NCBI GenBank assembly: GCA_013298205.1
Contig: JAAFJZ010000041.1
Coordinates: 760 to 11,577 of the forward strand
Reading direction: 5' to 3'
Origin: Cytophagales bacterium
GTDB taxonomy: Bacteria > Bacteroidota > Bacteroidia > Cytophagales > UBA9547
DNA: 10,818 bases
Shown here: piece by piece, positions 1 to 7,639 of the stretch
Layout of the letters: each line of letters opens with the position of its first letter
Position numbering within the stretch: the stretch's first letter is position 1
Program-made: the position numbers and the translations under genes
The notes under the pieces: model-generated
The model's database searches: none
What the model was told of the DNA's origin: nothing
Seen by the model: the letters and a program-made list of their open reading frames with translations, nothing else

Positions 1-841
1 CCATTTGTAGCTCCTAAACCGATACCAAAATTTCCGTTTGCATCGGCTATGAAACTATTTCTTCCACTTCCGCCACCAGGATTGAGTACGATATCTCCCC
101 ATTCTCTAAGTTCGGTTCGGTTTAATGTAGGGTTGAAGTTTAGGCTATGGTTCGCATCGTTAGCTAAAATAGTAGAAATCCCGTTATTAAAAAAAGTGAT
201 TTTTCCATTTTCTACTTTTAGGTCTCCATTTTTTACCCGGCTATTGCCAGCTACATCGAGCTTGAGGTTTGGGTCGGGGTTTGTACCCACACCTACATTG
301 CCATCAAAAAAAGAATTGCCTTTAAAACTTGAATTTCCTTCTACTTCAAGTTTGTTGTTGGGATTGGGAAGTACAGGATTACCCGTATTATCAACTCCTA
401 AACCTATGCCAATATTGCCATTGTAATCTGCTACAAAGCTGTTTCTGCCATTTCCGCCACCTGGGTTCAATACAATATTTCCCCATTCACGAAACTCTAA
501 TTTGTTGGGGCTGGTAGAAGTGGTAAAAGTGATTCTGTGGTTGTTGTCGCTTACACGCCATTGCCCGTTTGCGCCAGTGTAGATTTCGGAGTTGTTGTTA
601 AGAATAAGCTGACCGTCTATGCGAGCCAAACCTTTTAAATCAAAAAGAAAGCTAGGATTTGTGGGTGTCCCTATTCCAATGCCTTGAAACTGTGTAGGAG
701 GCTGTATTTGTGCGAAAAGGGATGAGGAAATAAAAAACACCATCGCACATGTAAGATTTAAAAAGTGCTTACAAAAAATGTATTGTATTGTATTGTATTG
801 TATTGTATTGTATTGTATTGTATTGTATTGTATTGTATCAT
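1..841 (-). CDS. Phase-variable secreted repeat protein, 3' partial, OFF frame as sequenced
   Basis: Reading right to left, an open frame runs from the repeat tract to the left edge without a stop. It encodes a hydrophobic signal peptide (KHFLNLTCAMVFFISSSLFA then Q, about 767-710), then Gly/Asn-rich sequence with motifs GIGIGTPTNPS, NVGVGTNPDPNLKLDVAGN and two copies of REWGxIVLNPGGGxGRNSF. Such GIGTxxP/KLxVxG motifs are common in Bacteroidetes surface proteins and phage tail-fibre-like proteins, often with a C-terminal S74 chaperone domain; that end is outside the window. The only ATG upstream of the signal peptide's charged n-region is at 841-839, followed by ATA and eleven CAATA units. 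From that ATG the frame is wrong and stops at a TAA after 27 codons. Ten or thirteen units would put it in frame. An in-frame ATG at 743-741 lies inside the signal peptide and would give it no positive n-region. Cell-surface location and adhesin or fibre role are inferred. Confidence 0.75.
13..156 (-). repeat. Second copy of a 128-residue-period module in the surface protein
   Basis: This stretch is similar to 397-546 at a constant offset of 384 bases: CCTAAACC at 13-20 matches 397-404, and CCCCATTC at 97-104 matches 481-488. Both encode REWG(N/D)IVLNPGGG(N/S)GRNSF(V/I)AD followed by NGN(I/F)GIGLG. The copies diverge at wobble and some amino-acid positions, and an indel of two codons lies on the N-terminal side. 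It is an internal protein-level duplication, not a recent perfect repeat. Confidence 0.8.
397..546 (-). repeat. First copy of the 128-residue-period module in the surface protein
   Basis: This is the N-terminal-side partner of the module at 13-156. It begins near NHRITF, continues through LEFREWGNIVLNPGGG and ends at NGNIGIGLG. Between the copies lies a spacer with NVGVGTNPDPNLKLDVAGN. The alternation of a REWG module and a GVGT/KLDV module is what one expects of an extended repeat-built surface fibre. Confidence 0.8.
781..835. repeat. Pentanucleotide tandem repeat, 11 x TATTG (CAATA in the coding sense)
   Basis: Eleven perfect copies of TATTG, followed by a partial TAT, lie directly after the ATG-ATA of the surface protein gene on the minus strand. 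Five is not a multiple of three, so gain or loss of one unit changes the reading frame. In frame, three units encode QYNTI. With 10 or 13 units the ATG at 841 reads through into the signal peptide; with 11 it meets TAA after 7 more codons, and with 12 it meets TAA after CAT-TTT-TTG. Comparable coding repeats switch Neisseria opa (CTCTT) and Haemophilus lic1 (CAAT) by slipped-strand mispairing. Confidence 0.95.
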
Positions 842-1030
842 AAAATTAAAGATTAGGTACATTTATATGCAAGGTGAGAAATAAAAAATTGAAAACAATG
901 TTTTTTTGAATATTTTGTTTGGATTAGAATTTATAGGATGAAAGGATTTTGGGGATTTTGTATTTAGGAAGGAAAAAGAGGTCAAGCACCGCCAAATATT
1001 GCTTTTTAGAGTCATTCTGCTAATTTTAAT

Positions 1031-1075
1031 GTGAATACGCTCTTTTAAAAGAGTAGAAATCACTTTTTTATTCAC
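1031..1075. repeat. Inverted repeat downstream of the DUF268 gene
   Basis: The 842-1092 gap has no convincing gene. It contains a perfect 14-base palindrome, CTCTTTTAAAAGAG (1040-1053), flanked by GTGAAT (1031-1036) and its complement ATTCAC (1070-1075). The position just beyond the DUF268 stop suggests a weak transcription terminator or an RNA end structure. No T-tract follows the palindrome directly, so this is tentative. Confidence 0.3.
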
Positions 1076-1092
1076 TAATATCAAAATATAAT

Positions 1093-1881
1093 TTATTTTT
1101 TAGTCAATTCAAAAATGCCACACCCAAAGTAACAGCCAAAATTATTTTCAACATTTTTATTATCTAATTCTACATTTTCAAAAAAATCACCTTTATCATC
1201 TACAAAAGAAAAGCAATCAATATTGTAATTTTTGCTAAGCAAATCAATTAAGTAAACAACTGAAAAAACCCTTTGTGCATTAAACTCAATTCTTTGAGGA
1301 CCAATCGGAACCGAAAAATATAACTTTCCTTTGGTTTGAAGGATTTGAGTAATATTATTTAAAGCTTTTAAATAGCCCCAATAATCTATAGGGTCGCCAT
1401 ACCTACCCAATCCAAAATGTTCTATTGCATGTAAAGAGGAAATTGAATCATAGCTACTGATCATATCCTTTGGTAAAATCATCAAATCAGCTTTTCTAAA
1501 TGAAATATTCTCGATTTTACTTTCTTGACTGCGAATATCAATGATTTCTATTTTTCTAAATACCGCCACATGAGCCACAAAACCATCTATTCTGGAACCA
1601 ATATCTAAATGTTTTAAAGGATTATTCTCAAATACTTTTTGGGCAACATACAGATCTTGATGAAAATAATGTCCGTTCATTGTGCCAGCTTGAAGGTATT
1701 TTTCTGCCAAAATCGGATAAGTTTGACCAAAAGGAAATAAAGTGTCTTTACCTTTTTGTTTTTTGATTAGTGAATATTCTATTAAATAAACAAATAAACT
1801 TCTAAAAGAACGAAAAGTAAGTAATGGGTCAAATCCAAATAAACAAAGAATTTTATAAAATCTAACTAATACACTTTTCAT
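1093..1881 (-). CDS. DUF268 family protein (SAM-methyltransferase-like)
   Basis: A 262-residue protein recognised as DUF268 by its conserved blocks: HLDIGSRIDGFVAHV (91-105), SSLHAIEHFGLGRYGDPID (148-166) and YFSVPIGPQRIEFNAQRVFS (188-207). The order resembles a Rossmann-fold methyltransferase: a DIGS loop at the motif I position, an acidic residue after the second strand (IEIIDIRS, 111-118), then a strand leading into the HxxEHFGLGRYGD block. The classical second Gly of motif I is replaced by Arg (DIGSR). The N-terminus (1-35) is basic and hydrophobic and could associate with the membrane. Relatives often occur in polysaccharide or glycan clusters, but no glycosyltransferase is adjacent here, so the substrate is unknown. 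A TAAGTTTG box lies 23 bases before the ATG. Codon use is more AT-rich than in the neighbouring proC. Confidence 0.8.
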   Translation of the reverse strand: MKSVLVRFYKILCLFGFDPLLTFRSFRSLFVYLIEYSLIKKQKGKDTLFPFGQTYPILAEKYLQAGTMNGHYFHQDLYVAQKVFENNPLKHLDIGSRIDGFVAHVAVFRKIEIIDIRSQESKIENISFRKADLMILPKDMISSYDSISSLHAIEHFGLGRYGDPIDYWGYLKALNNITQILQTKGKLYFSVPIGPQRIEFNAQRVFSVVYLIDLLSKNYNIDCFSFVDDKGDFFENVELDNKNVENNFGCYFGCGIFELTKK

Positions 1882-1903
1882 ATTTAATTTAAAATTATCA
1901 AAG

Positions 1904-1911
1904 CAAACTTA
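1904..1911 (-). promoter_or_regulatory. Candidate -7 element (TAAGTTTG) for the DUF268 gene
   Basis: Read on the minus strand, TAAGTTTG matches the Bacteroidetes -7 consensus TAnnTTTG exactly. It would place transcription start about 15 bases before the ATG at 1881. No clear TTG is seen at the -33 position, so only the -7 half is supported. Confidence 0.4.
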
Positions 1912-1983
1912 GATAATAAAAAGATAAATTCTTTCCGTTTAAATTAAATTACACTGAAAAGAATGGATTTGAAAAAATCTTTA

Positions 1984-2015
1984 TTTGGGATTAATTTAAA
2001 AAATCAATAGGTTTG
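1984..2015 (+). promoter_or_regulatory. Bacteroidetes-type promoter for proC-sua5
   Basis: TTTG at 1984-1987, a 20-base spacer and TAGGTTTG at 2008-2015 match the Bacteroidetes primary sigma consensus (TTG/TTTG, 17-23 bases, TAnnTTTG). The predicted start near 2021 leaves an A/T-rich leader of about 65 bases before the proC ATG at 2089. No SD-like sequence is seen; the leader ends in an A-rich run, as is common in this phylum. Confidence 0.55.
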
Positions 2016-2088
2016 ATTAAAAAAATCGCTCGATTGCACTTAACTAAATGTAAATCAGTAAAATATACTATTAAACAAATAACAAAAA

Positions 2089-2889
2089 ATGAAAATCGCA
2101 ATATTAGGAGGTGGCAATATGGGTGCTGCTTATTACAAATCTTTTATTTTAAAAAATATTGCTAAAAAAGAGGATATTACAATCTATGAAAAAAAAGAAG
2201 AGCAAATCGAGCTTTTAAAAAAAACGGAAGTATTTTCTATCAAACAGAATTTAGGTAAAGAAATTAAAGATTTTGATGTCTTGATTTTGGCAGTAAAGCC
2301 ACAAGATTTTTCAGATTTAGCCTCAGAAATAAAAGTATATTTGTCTGAAAGTCAGATTATTATATCTATAATGGCTGGAGTGAAGCTTGAGAAAATAACT
2401 TCGTTTTTGCCTCTAAAAAACATCATTAGGGCCATGCCCAACACACCTGCTCAATTAGGAAAAGGGATTACTGTTTTTACTACATTTTCTGCTTCAAAAA
2501 CGGCAATCGAGACCGCAGAAACTCTTCTTGCCGCTACAGGTAAAGCTATTTTTACGAAAGAGGAAAATCAAATTGATGCTGTAACAGCCGTGAGTGGGAG
2601 TGGACCAGCGTATTTTTATTTTATTGTAAAAAATATGATAGATGCAGGAATCGAGATGGGATTAGATGCAGAAATGGCTTCATTGCTCGTAAAACAAACT
2701 CTCATAGGCTCTTATCATTTGATGGAAGCCTCAGATAAAAGCCTTGATGAGCTCATCAAAAATGTAAAATCCAAAGGAGGCACTACAGAAGCAGCTTTGA
2801 ATGTATTTTCTAATGAAAGTTTAGATGTAATTATCAAAAAAGGAATGAAAGCTGCCAAAAAGAGATCTGAGGAACTCTCTAAAATGTAA
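2089..2889 (+). CDS. proC: Pyrroline-5-carboxylate reductase
   Basis: A 266-residue protein of normal family length that catalyses the last step of proline synthesis, NAD(P)H-dependent reduction of 1-pyrroline-5-carboxylate to L-proline, in the cytoplasm. The N-terminal Rossmann domain starts with AILGGGNMG (4-12) and has AVKP (68-71) closing the nucleotide site. AMPNTP (115-120) follows. The C-terminal helical domain carries the family signature AVSGSGPAYFYF (167-178) and VKSKGGTTEAAL (226-237), which build the active site at the dimer interface. It is first in a two-gene unit: its TAA shares one base with the ATG of the Sua5 gene, which suggests translational coupling. A good promoter lies at 1984-2015. 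No proA or proB is present in the window. Nothing in the protein looks damaged. Confidence 0.97.
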   Translation: MKIAILGGGNMGAAYYKSFILKNIAKKEDITIYEKKEEQIELLKKTEVFSIKQNLGKEIKDFDVLILAVKPQDFSDLASEIKVYLSESQIIISIMAGVKLEKITSFLPLKNIIRAMPNTPAQLGKGITVFTTFSASKTAIETAETLLAATGKAIFTKEENQIDAVTAVSGSGPAYFYFIVKNMIDAGIEMGLDAEMASLLVKQTLIGSYHLMEASDKSLDELIKNVKSKGGTTEAALNVFSNESLDVIIKKGMKAAKKRSEELSKM

Positions 2890-3845
2890 TGGCGGTTGTT
2901 GGGAATGATATTGAAGAAGCAGCAGAATGGATAAAAAAAGGAATTCCGATTGCTATCCCTACTGAAACTGTGTATGGCTTGGCTGCCAATGCTTTGCGTC
3001 CTGAGGCAGTAAGCAAAATATTTGAAATCAAAAATAGGCCTTTTTTTGATCCCTTAATTGTACATTTACACCATGCCAATCAATTAGAAAAACTGGTTTC
3101 GAGCGCAAAAAAAGAACACTTTTTGCTTATTGAGCAATTTTGCCCTGGTCCACTTACGATTTTATTTCCCAAAAAAGACATTATTCCTGCCATCGTTACT
3201 TCTGGTTTGCCCGATGTGGCTATTCGGTTTCCCGCTCATGCTATGGCTATAGAATTGCTCAAGCTAGTAGATTTGCCCTTGGCAGCTCCCAGCGCAAATC
3301 CGTTTACCTACATCAGCCCTACACAAGCAAATCATGTTGCCAAACAATTGGGAGACAAAATCCCTTATATTTTAGATGGGGGTGCTTGTGAAATAGGAAT
3401 AGAGTCGTCAATTGTATCAATTTTGAATGATAGACAAATTATTTTGCACCGCAAAGGTGGAATAAGCAAGGAAGAGCTTGAAAAACAAAATTGGGAAGTT
3501 TTGGAAGCTAATAGTCCTGAAAAAAAACTCCCAGGCTCACATTTACAGCATTATTCTCCTAGAAAAAAAATAATAGTGGGCGATTTGAATGCTTTGTATC
3601 TCGAGTACAAATTACAACATAAAATAGTTTCTATTGCTTTTGAAAAAAACGATAAGTTAAATTTTGTGCCAGACTTTTATCTTTCTCAAAAAGGAGATTT
3701 GAATCAAGCCGCTTCAAGACTTTTTGATATTTTGCATCAATGCGATGCGAGTGATGCCGATTTAATTATTGCCGAAAAAGTGCCTCAAACGAGTTTGGGT
3801 GTAGCCATAAATGATCGCTTGCAAAGGGCTGAACAAAAAGCTTAG
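2889..3845 (+). CDS. L-threonylcarbamoyladenylate synthase (Sua5/YwlC/TsaC type)
   Basis: A 318-residue enzyme that makes threonylcarbamoyl-AMP from threonine, bicarbonate and ATP, the first step of t6A modification at position 37 of ANN-decoding tRNAs. The catalytic YrdC domain fills about residues 5-195: PTETVYG (24-30), the KNR nucleotide-binding residues (48-50), PGPLT (86-90), SAN (135-137) and GIESSIV (170-176). The linker with HYSPRKK (221-227) and the remaining C-terminal part make this the long Sua5 form, not the short TsaC form. The start was chosen because ATG at 2889 overlaps the last base of the proC stop, giving a coupled TAATG junction. The 3' end overlaps the convergent lpxB stop by four bases. 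The partners TsaB, TsaD and TsaE are not in the window. The family call is firm. Confidence 0.95.
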   Translation: MAVVGNDIEEAAEWIKKGIPIAIPTETVYGLAANALRPEAVSKIFEIKNRPFFDPLIVHLHHANQLEKLVSSAKKEHFLLIEQFCPGPLTILFPKKDIIPAIVTSGLPDVAIRFPAHAMAIELLKLVDLPLAAPSANPFTYISPTQANHVAKQLGDKIPYILDGGACEIGIESSIVSILNDRQIILHRKGGISKEELEKQNWEVLEANSPEKKLPGSHLQHYSPRKKIIVGDLNALYLEYKLQHKIVSIAFEKNDKLNFVPDFYLSQKGDLNQAASRLFDILHQCDASDADLIIAEKVPQTSLGVAINDRLQRAEQKA

Positions 3846-4951
3846 CTAAGTTGCATAATAAGTTTAGCCGTTCTTTCTGAAGCCCCAGCTTCACCTATTC
3901 TGTTAAATATTTTTTGATACCCAATTTTTACTTTATCTCTGCCCACTCCTTGTACGATATTCAGAAATGATTTTTCAAGATTTTCAAGGTTATATTCGTG
4001 CTGAATAAGCTCTTCTATTACTTTCTCATCTGCAATCAAATTAGGCAAAGAAAACATTTCTATTTCTACCAATCTTACGCCAATTTCGTAGGTGAGCCAA
4101 CTGGTTTTGTAACACATGACTTGCGGAACATTGAAAAGGCAGGTTTCTAAGGTAGCTGTTCCGGAGGTAACAATAGCAGAATTTGCGACATGAAGCAAAT
4201 CGTATGTTTGATCAAAAATTAAGCGCAAATGTGGCTTCTGCTTACAAATGTCATACATACTTTTGGGCAAGGAATTTACACCTGCTACAACAAAAGTAAA
4301 ACGATTGGCATACTTTTGGGCGATTTTATCCATCATTTCCAACATATAACTCACTTCTTGATGCCTACTACCTGGCAATAAAGCTATAATCGGCTTTTCG
4401 TTTGTAATTCCAATTTCTGTCAAAAAATTAGGATTAGGCACAAATTTCTTGATCTCGTCCAGCAAAGGATTGCCCACATAATGCACATCAAAATCAAATT
4501 TCTTATAAAAAGATTTCTCAAATGGCATGATTACAAACATTTCATCTACTTTTTGTTTCACTTTCAAGGCCCGAGATGAACGCCAAGCCCAAACTTTTGG
4601 AGAAATGTAGTAGAAAACTTTTATACCGTTCTTTTTGGCAAAGGCAGCAATTTTCATGTTAAATCCTGCATAATCTACCAAAATCATGGCATCAGGCTTT
4701 TCTTTCAAAATGTCATTTTTGCATTGATTAAGGTAACGACCGATGGTGAAAATATTTTTTATCACTTCCCAAAGTCCCATAAAAGCCATCTCTCGGTAAT
4801 GAACTACCAAATTTCCTGAAACTTTTTGCATTTCATCTCCACCCCAAGCAACGAACTGAATATTTGGATTCTCAACTTTAAGAGCCCGCATCAGATTGGC
4901 AGCGTGCAAATCGCCTGACCTTTCTCCTGCTATGATATAATATTTTGGCAT
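3842..4951 (-). CDS. lpxB: Lipid-A-disaccharide synthase
   Basis: A 369-residue GT19 glycosyltransferase that joins UDP-2,3-diacylglucosamine and lipid X (2,3-diacylglucosamine-1-phosphate) to form the lipid A disaccharide, at the cytoplasmic face of the inner membrane. Family blocks appear in order: IAGERSGDLHAANL (7-20), MGLWEV (58-63), VDYAGFN (92-98, where many proteobacterial enzymes have an Asp-Ser/Ala-Pro-Asp-Phe-Asn variant), YISPKVWAWR (115-124), YVGNPLLDE (158-166), LLPGSRHQEV (191-200) and VTSGTATLET (261-270). Length is normal. It stands apart from other lpx genes here. Upstream, a strong hairpin at 4996-5041 separates it from nrdA, so it probably has its own promoter, though no exact TAnnTTTG is visible in the short gap. 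At its 3' end it overlaps the converging Sua5 gene. Confidence 0.96.
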   Translation of the reverse strand: MPKYYIIAGERSGDLHAANLMRALKVENPNIQFVAWGGDEMQKVSGNLVVHYREMAFMGLWEVIKNIFTIGRYLNQCKNDILKEKPDAMILVDYAGFNMKIAAFAKKNGIKVFYYISPKVWAWRSSRALKVKQKVDEMFVIMPFEKSFYKKFDFDVHYVGNPLLDEIKKFVPNPNFLTEIGITNEKPIIALLPGSRHQEVSYMLEMMDKIAQKYANRFTFVVAGVNSLPKSMYDICKQKPHLRLIFDQTYDLLHVANSAIVTSGTATLETCLFNVPQVMCYKTSWLTYEIGVRLVEIEMFSLPNLIADEKVIEELIQHEYNLENLEKSFLNIVQGVGRDKVKIGYQKIFNRIGEAGASERTAKLIMQLS

Positions 4952-4995
4952 GGTTAATATTGGAGATAAATAATTCTTATCAATTTTAGTTAAAT

Positions 4996-5041
4996 AAAAA
5001 GTCTGTTTTTAAAATCTTAACGACCTCAAAAACAGACTTTT
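4996..5041 (-). terminator. Hairpin terminator after nrdA
   Basis: AAAAGTCTGTTTTT (4997-5010) pairs perfectly with AAAAACAGACTTTT (5028-5041), a 14-base-pair stem around a 17-base loop. It lies 33 bases beyond the nrdA stop. On the minus strand the stem ends in TTTTT, as an intrinsic terminator should. The A-run/T-run symmetry would allow it to work in both directions, but no plus-strand gene ends here. Confidence 0.7.
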
Positions 5042-5074
5042 ACAATGTGAATCAAAAAGCTTAATCACATAAAA

Positions 5075-7441
5075 TCAAGATCCACAAGCTTCACAAGCTT
5101 CAGGATTATCCAAAGAGCAAGCCATTTCTTTGAGTTTTTCATCTCTTTCTGTAATCGGAACTAAGGCTGGTTCTGCTTGTTTTTCTACTGTAAACTTGAT
5201 AGCATCTACTGCCGATTTGGTTCTTAGGTAATACATTCCTGTTTTTAAACCTAATTTCCAAGTGTAGAAATGCATAGAAGTCATTTTAGCAAAATTGGGA
5301 TCTTGTATAAAGATATTCAAACTTTGACTTTGACAAATATAAGCCCCTCTATCGGCTGACATTTCTATCAATGTTTTTTGTTTTAATTCCCAAACTGTTT
5401 TGTAAATTTCTTTAATTTCAGCAGGAATTTCATTGATATTTTGTACCGAACCATTGGCTTCCATTAATTTTGTTTTGGTGGTATCATTCCAAAGACCAAG
5501 GTTTACTAAGTCTTTTAATAAATGTTTGTTTACCACCATGAAAGCACCTGAAAGCACTTCTCTTTTATATAAATTGGAAGTGTAAGGCTCAAAACTTTCA
5601 TTATTTCCTAGTATTTGAGCTGTAGAAGCAGTAGGCATAGGTGCTAAAAGCAATGAATTTCTTACGCCATGTTTTTTTACTTCTTGTTTCAGTTTCATCC
5701 AATCCCAACGATTAGATTCTGGAGTAACGCCCCACATATCAAACTGAAATATTCCTTTTGAAACAGGAGAGCCAGCATAGGTTTGGTATGGACCTTCTGC
5801 AATAGCCAAATCTTTTGAAGCCGTCATGGCAGCAAAATAAATGGTTTCAAAAATTTCTTTGTTTGTAAGTTTTGCTGGTTCAGAATCAAATGGCATTTTC
5901 ATCAACATAAAAGTATCTGCCAAACCTTGTATTCCTATGCCAATCGGTCTGTGTCTTTTATTGCTATTTTCGGCCTCAATTACAGGATAATAATTGATGT
6001 CAATGATTTTATTCAAATTTTTGGTTACGGTATAAGCCACTTCATAAAGTTTGTTATGGTCAAAAACACCATTTTGAACAAACTTAGGCAATGAAATTGA
6101 AGCTAAATTACACACAGCAATTTCATCTGCTGATGTATATTCTATTATCTCAGTACAAAGATTACTTGATTTGATAGTGCCAAGATTTTTTTGATTAGAC
6201 TTTTTATTTGCCGCATCTTTGAAAAGCATATAGGGCGTACCTGTCTCGATTTGAGATTCGATAATTTCAAACCATAAATCTTGGGCTTTAACCGTTTTCC
6301 TTGCTCTGCCTTCTTTTTCGTATTTTAAATATAATTTATCAAACTCATCCCCATGCACATCTACCAAGCCTGGCGCTTCTTGTGGACAAAATAAAGACCA
6401 ATCGCCATTGCTTTCCACTCGTTTCATGAATAAATCTGGTGTCCAAAGGGCATAAAAAAGATCTCTTGCTCGCATTTCTTCTTTGCCATGATTTTTTCTT
6501 AATTCCAACCACTCAAATATATCTGCATGCCAAGGTTCAAGGTAAATCGCAAAAGCACCCTTTCTTTTTCCGCCTCCTTGATCTACGTATTTGGCTGTAT
6601 CGTTAAACACACGAAGCATAGGAATAATTCCGTTAGAAGTTCCATTTGTGCCTTTTATGTATGAGCCAGTAGCTCTTATATTGCTGATACTCAAACCTAT
6701 GCCTCCAGCCGATTGAGATATTTTGGCACATTGTTTGAGTGTATCATATATCCCGTCTATGCTATCATCTTTCATCGTAAGCAAGAAGCAAGAAGAAAGT
6801 TGTGGCTTTGGAGTGCCTGCATTGAAAAGTGTAGGTGTAGCGTGTGTGTACCATTTTTCAGAAAGCAAATGGTAAGTGCTAACAACTTTTTCTATATCAT
6901 GTTGGTGAATGCCCACAGCTACTCGCATGAGCATGTGTTGTGGACGCTCGATTACTTTACCTTCAACTTTTAGCAAATATGATTTTTCAAGGGTTTTGAA
7001 TCCGAAATAATCATAAGTGAAATCTCTATCATATATAATGGTAGAGTCAAGTAAAGCTGCATTTTTTCTGATTACTTCGTACACTTCTTTAGCAATCAAA
7101 GACGCATTTTCACCAGTTTTGGGATCTTCATACGTGTAAAGCCTTTTCATGGTATTTGAAAAAGATTTGCTGGTTTCTTTATGTAAGTTTGATATTGCAA
7201 TTCTAGCTGCAAGCTGAGCGTAGTCGGGATGTTTGGTTGTAAGAGAGGCTGCTATTTCAGCAGCTAAATTATCCAATTCTACCGTAGTGATTCCATCGAA
7301 AATACCATCAATCACTTTTTTGGCTACATCTACTGGAGTAACAAAACGTGTGTCTAGGCCATAAACTAACTTTTCAATTCTAGCGGTGATTTTGTCAAAT
7401 TTTACGGTTTCTCTTCTTCCGTCTCTTTTAATAACTAACAT
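5075..7441 (-). CDS. nrdA: Class Ia ribonucleoside-diphosphate reductase, large subunit
   Basis: A 788-residue catalytic subunit of the aerobic enzyme that reduces ribonucleoside diphosphates to deoxyribonucleotides. An N-terminal ATP-cone (about 1-90, starting VIKRDGRRETVKFD) is the allosteric activity site. The barrel carries the redox pair C218 (QLSSCFLL) and C444 (AVCNLAS), and N427, C429 and E431 in NLCTEI with thiyl-radical C429. Y737-Y738 (GMYYLRTK) carry the radical from NrdB. The tail has C783 and C786 (EACEACGS), which re-reduce the active site. By my count the catalytic numbers equal those of mammalian R1, so this is the eukaryote-like NrdA form. nrdB lies just upstream on the same strand; the gap from the restored nrdB stop (7502) is 60 bases, so the two form an operon. 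A hairpin terminator follows. All key residues are intact. Confidence 0.97.
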   Translation of the reverse strand: MLVIKRDGRRETVKFDKITARIEKLVYGLDTRFVTPVDVAKKVIDGIFDGITTVELDNLAAEIAASLTTKHPDYAQLAARIAISNLHKETSKSFSNTMKRLYTYEDPKTGENASLIAKEVYEVIRKNAALLDSTIIYDRDFTYDYFGFKTLEKSYLLKVEGKVIERPQHMLMRVAVGIHQHDIEKVVSTYHLLSEKWYTHATPTLFNAGTPKPQLSSCFLLTMKDDSIDGIYDTLKQCAKISQSAGGIGLSISNIRATGSYIKGTNGTSNGIIPMLRVFNDTAKYVDQGGGKRKGAFAIYLEPWHADIFEWLELRKNHGKEEMRARDLFYALWTPDLFMKRVESNGDWSLFCPQEAPGLVDVHGDEFDKLYLKYEKEGRARKTVKAQDLWFEIIESQIETGTPYMLFKDAANKKSNQKNLGTIKSSNLCTEIIEYTSADEIAVCNLASISLPKFVQNGVFDHNKLYEVAYTVTKNLNKIIDINYYPVIEAENSNKRHRPIGIGIQGLADTFMLMKMPFDSEPAKLTNKEIFETIYFAAMTASKDLAIAEGPYQTYAGSPVSKGIFQFDMWGVTPESNRWDWMKLKQEVKKHGVRNSLLLAPMPTASTAQILGNNESFEPYTSNLYKREVLSGAFMVVNKHLLKDLVNLGLWNDTTKTKLMEANGSVQNINEIPAEIKEIYKTVWELKQKTLIEMSADRGAYICQSQSLNIFIQDPNFAKMTSMHFYTWKLGLKTGMYYLRTKSAVDAIKFTVEKQAEPALVPITERDEKLKEMACSLDNPEACEACGS

Positions 7442-7501
7442 AACTTTATATTTTAAACAATTTTAATATCTCTTTTCCTTCTATATATGACTATCTTACA
7501 A

Positions 7502-7639
7502 TTAAAAATCTTCTTCTAAGCTAAATTTTTGTTTCTCTTTCTTTTCTGTATTCACACCTGCTTTTTTGTATTCTGCCACTCTTTTTTCAAAGAAATTGGT
7601 TTTGTTTTCTAATGAAATCAATTCCATAAAATCAAATGC
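7502..7639 (-). pseudogene. nrdB: Frameshifted C-terminal tail of NrdB
   Basis: Immediately downstream of the premature nrdB stop, another frame encodes 45 residues that match the normal end of class Ia small subunits: AFDFMELISLENKTNFFEKR, then VAEYKKAGV and a terminal KFSLEEDF before TAA at 7504-7502. In mouse R2 the corresponding Tyr (Y370) passes the radical to R1, and the last residues dock onto R1. The segment has no start of its own and overlaps the end of the nrdB open frame. Against the usual family spacing (FN, two or three residues, then N-P-F-D-F-M), about five bases appear to be missing near 7637-7643. Confidence 0.9.

Noticed and set aside
49..517. Plus-strand open frames opposite the surface protein gene.
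   Set aside because: They are antisense shadows. The minus-strand frame carries the signal peptide, the duplicated modules and the GVGT/KLDV motifs.
781..835. The TATTG tract as a CRISPR-like or origin-type iteron array.
   Set aside because: The units are 5 bases with no spacers and no replication genes are nearby. The placement directly after an ATG and before a signal peptide explains it better.
863..1084. A 73-codon open frame on the minus strand between the DUF268 gene and the surface protein gene.
   Set aside because: Its sequence matches no family I know, it contains the palindrome at 1040-1053, and its residue makeup looks like translated AT-rich non-coding DNA. A decayed gene remnant cannot be excluded.
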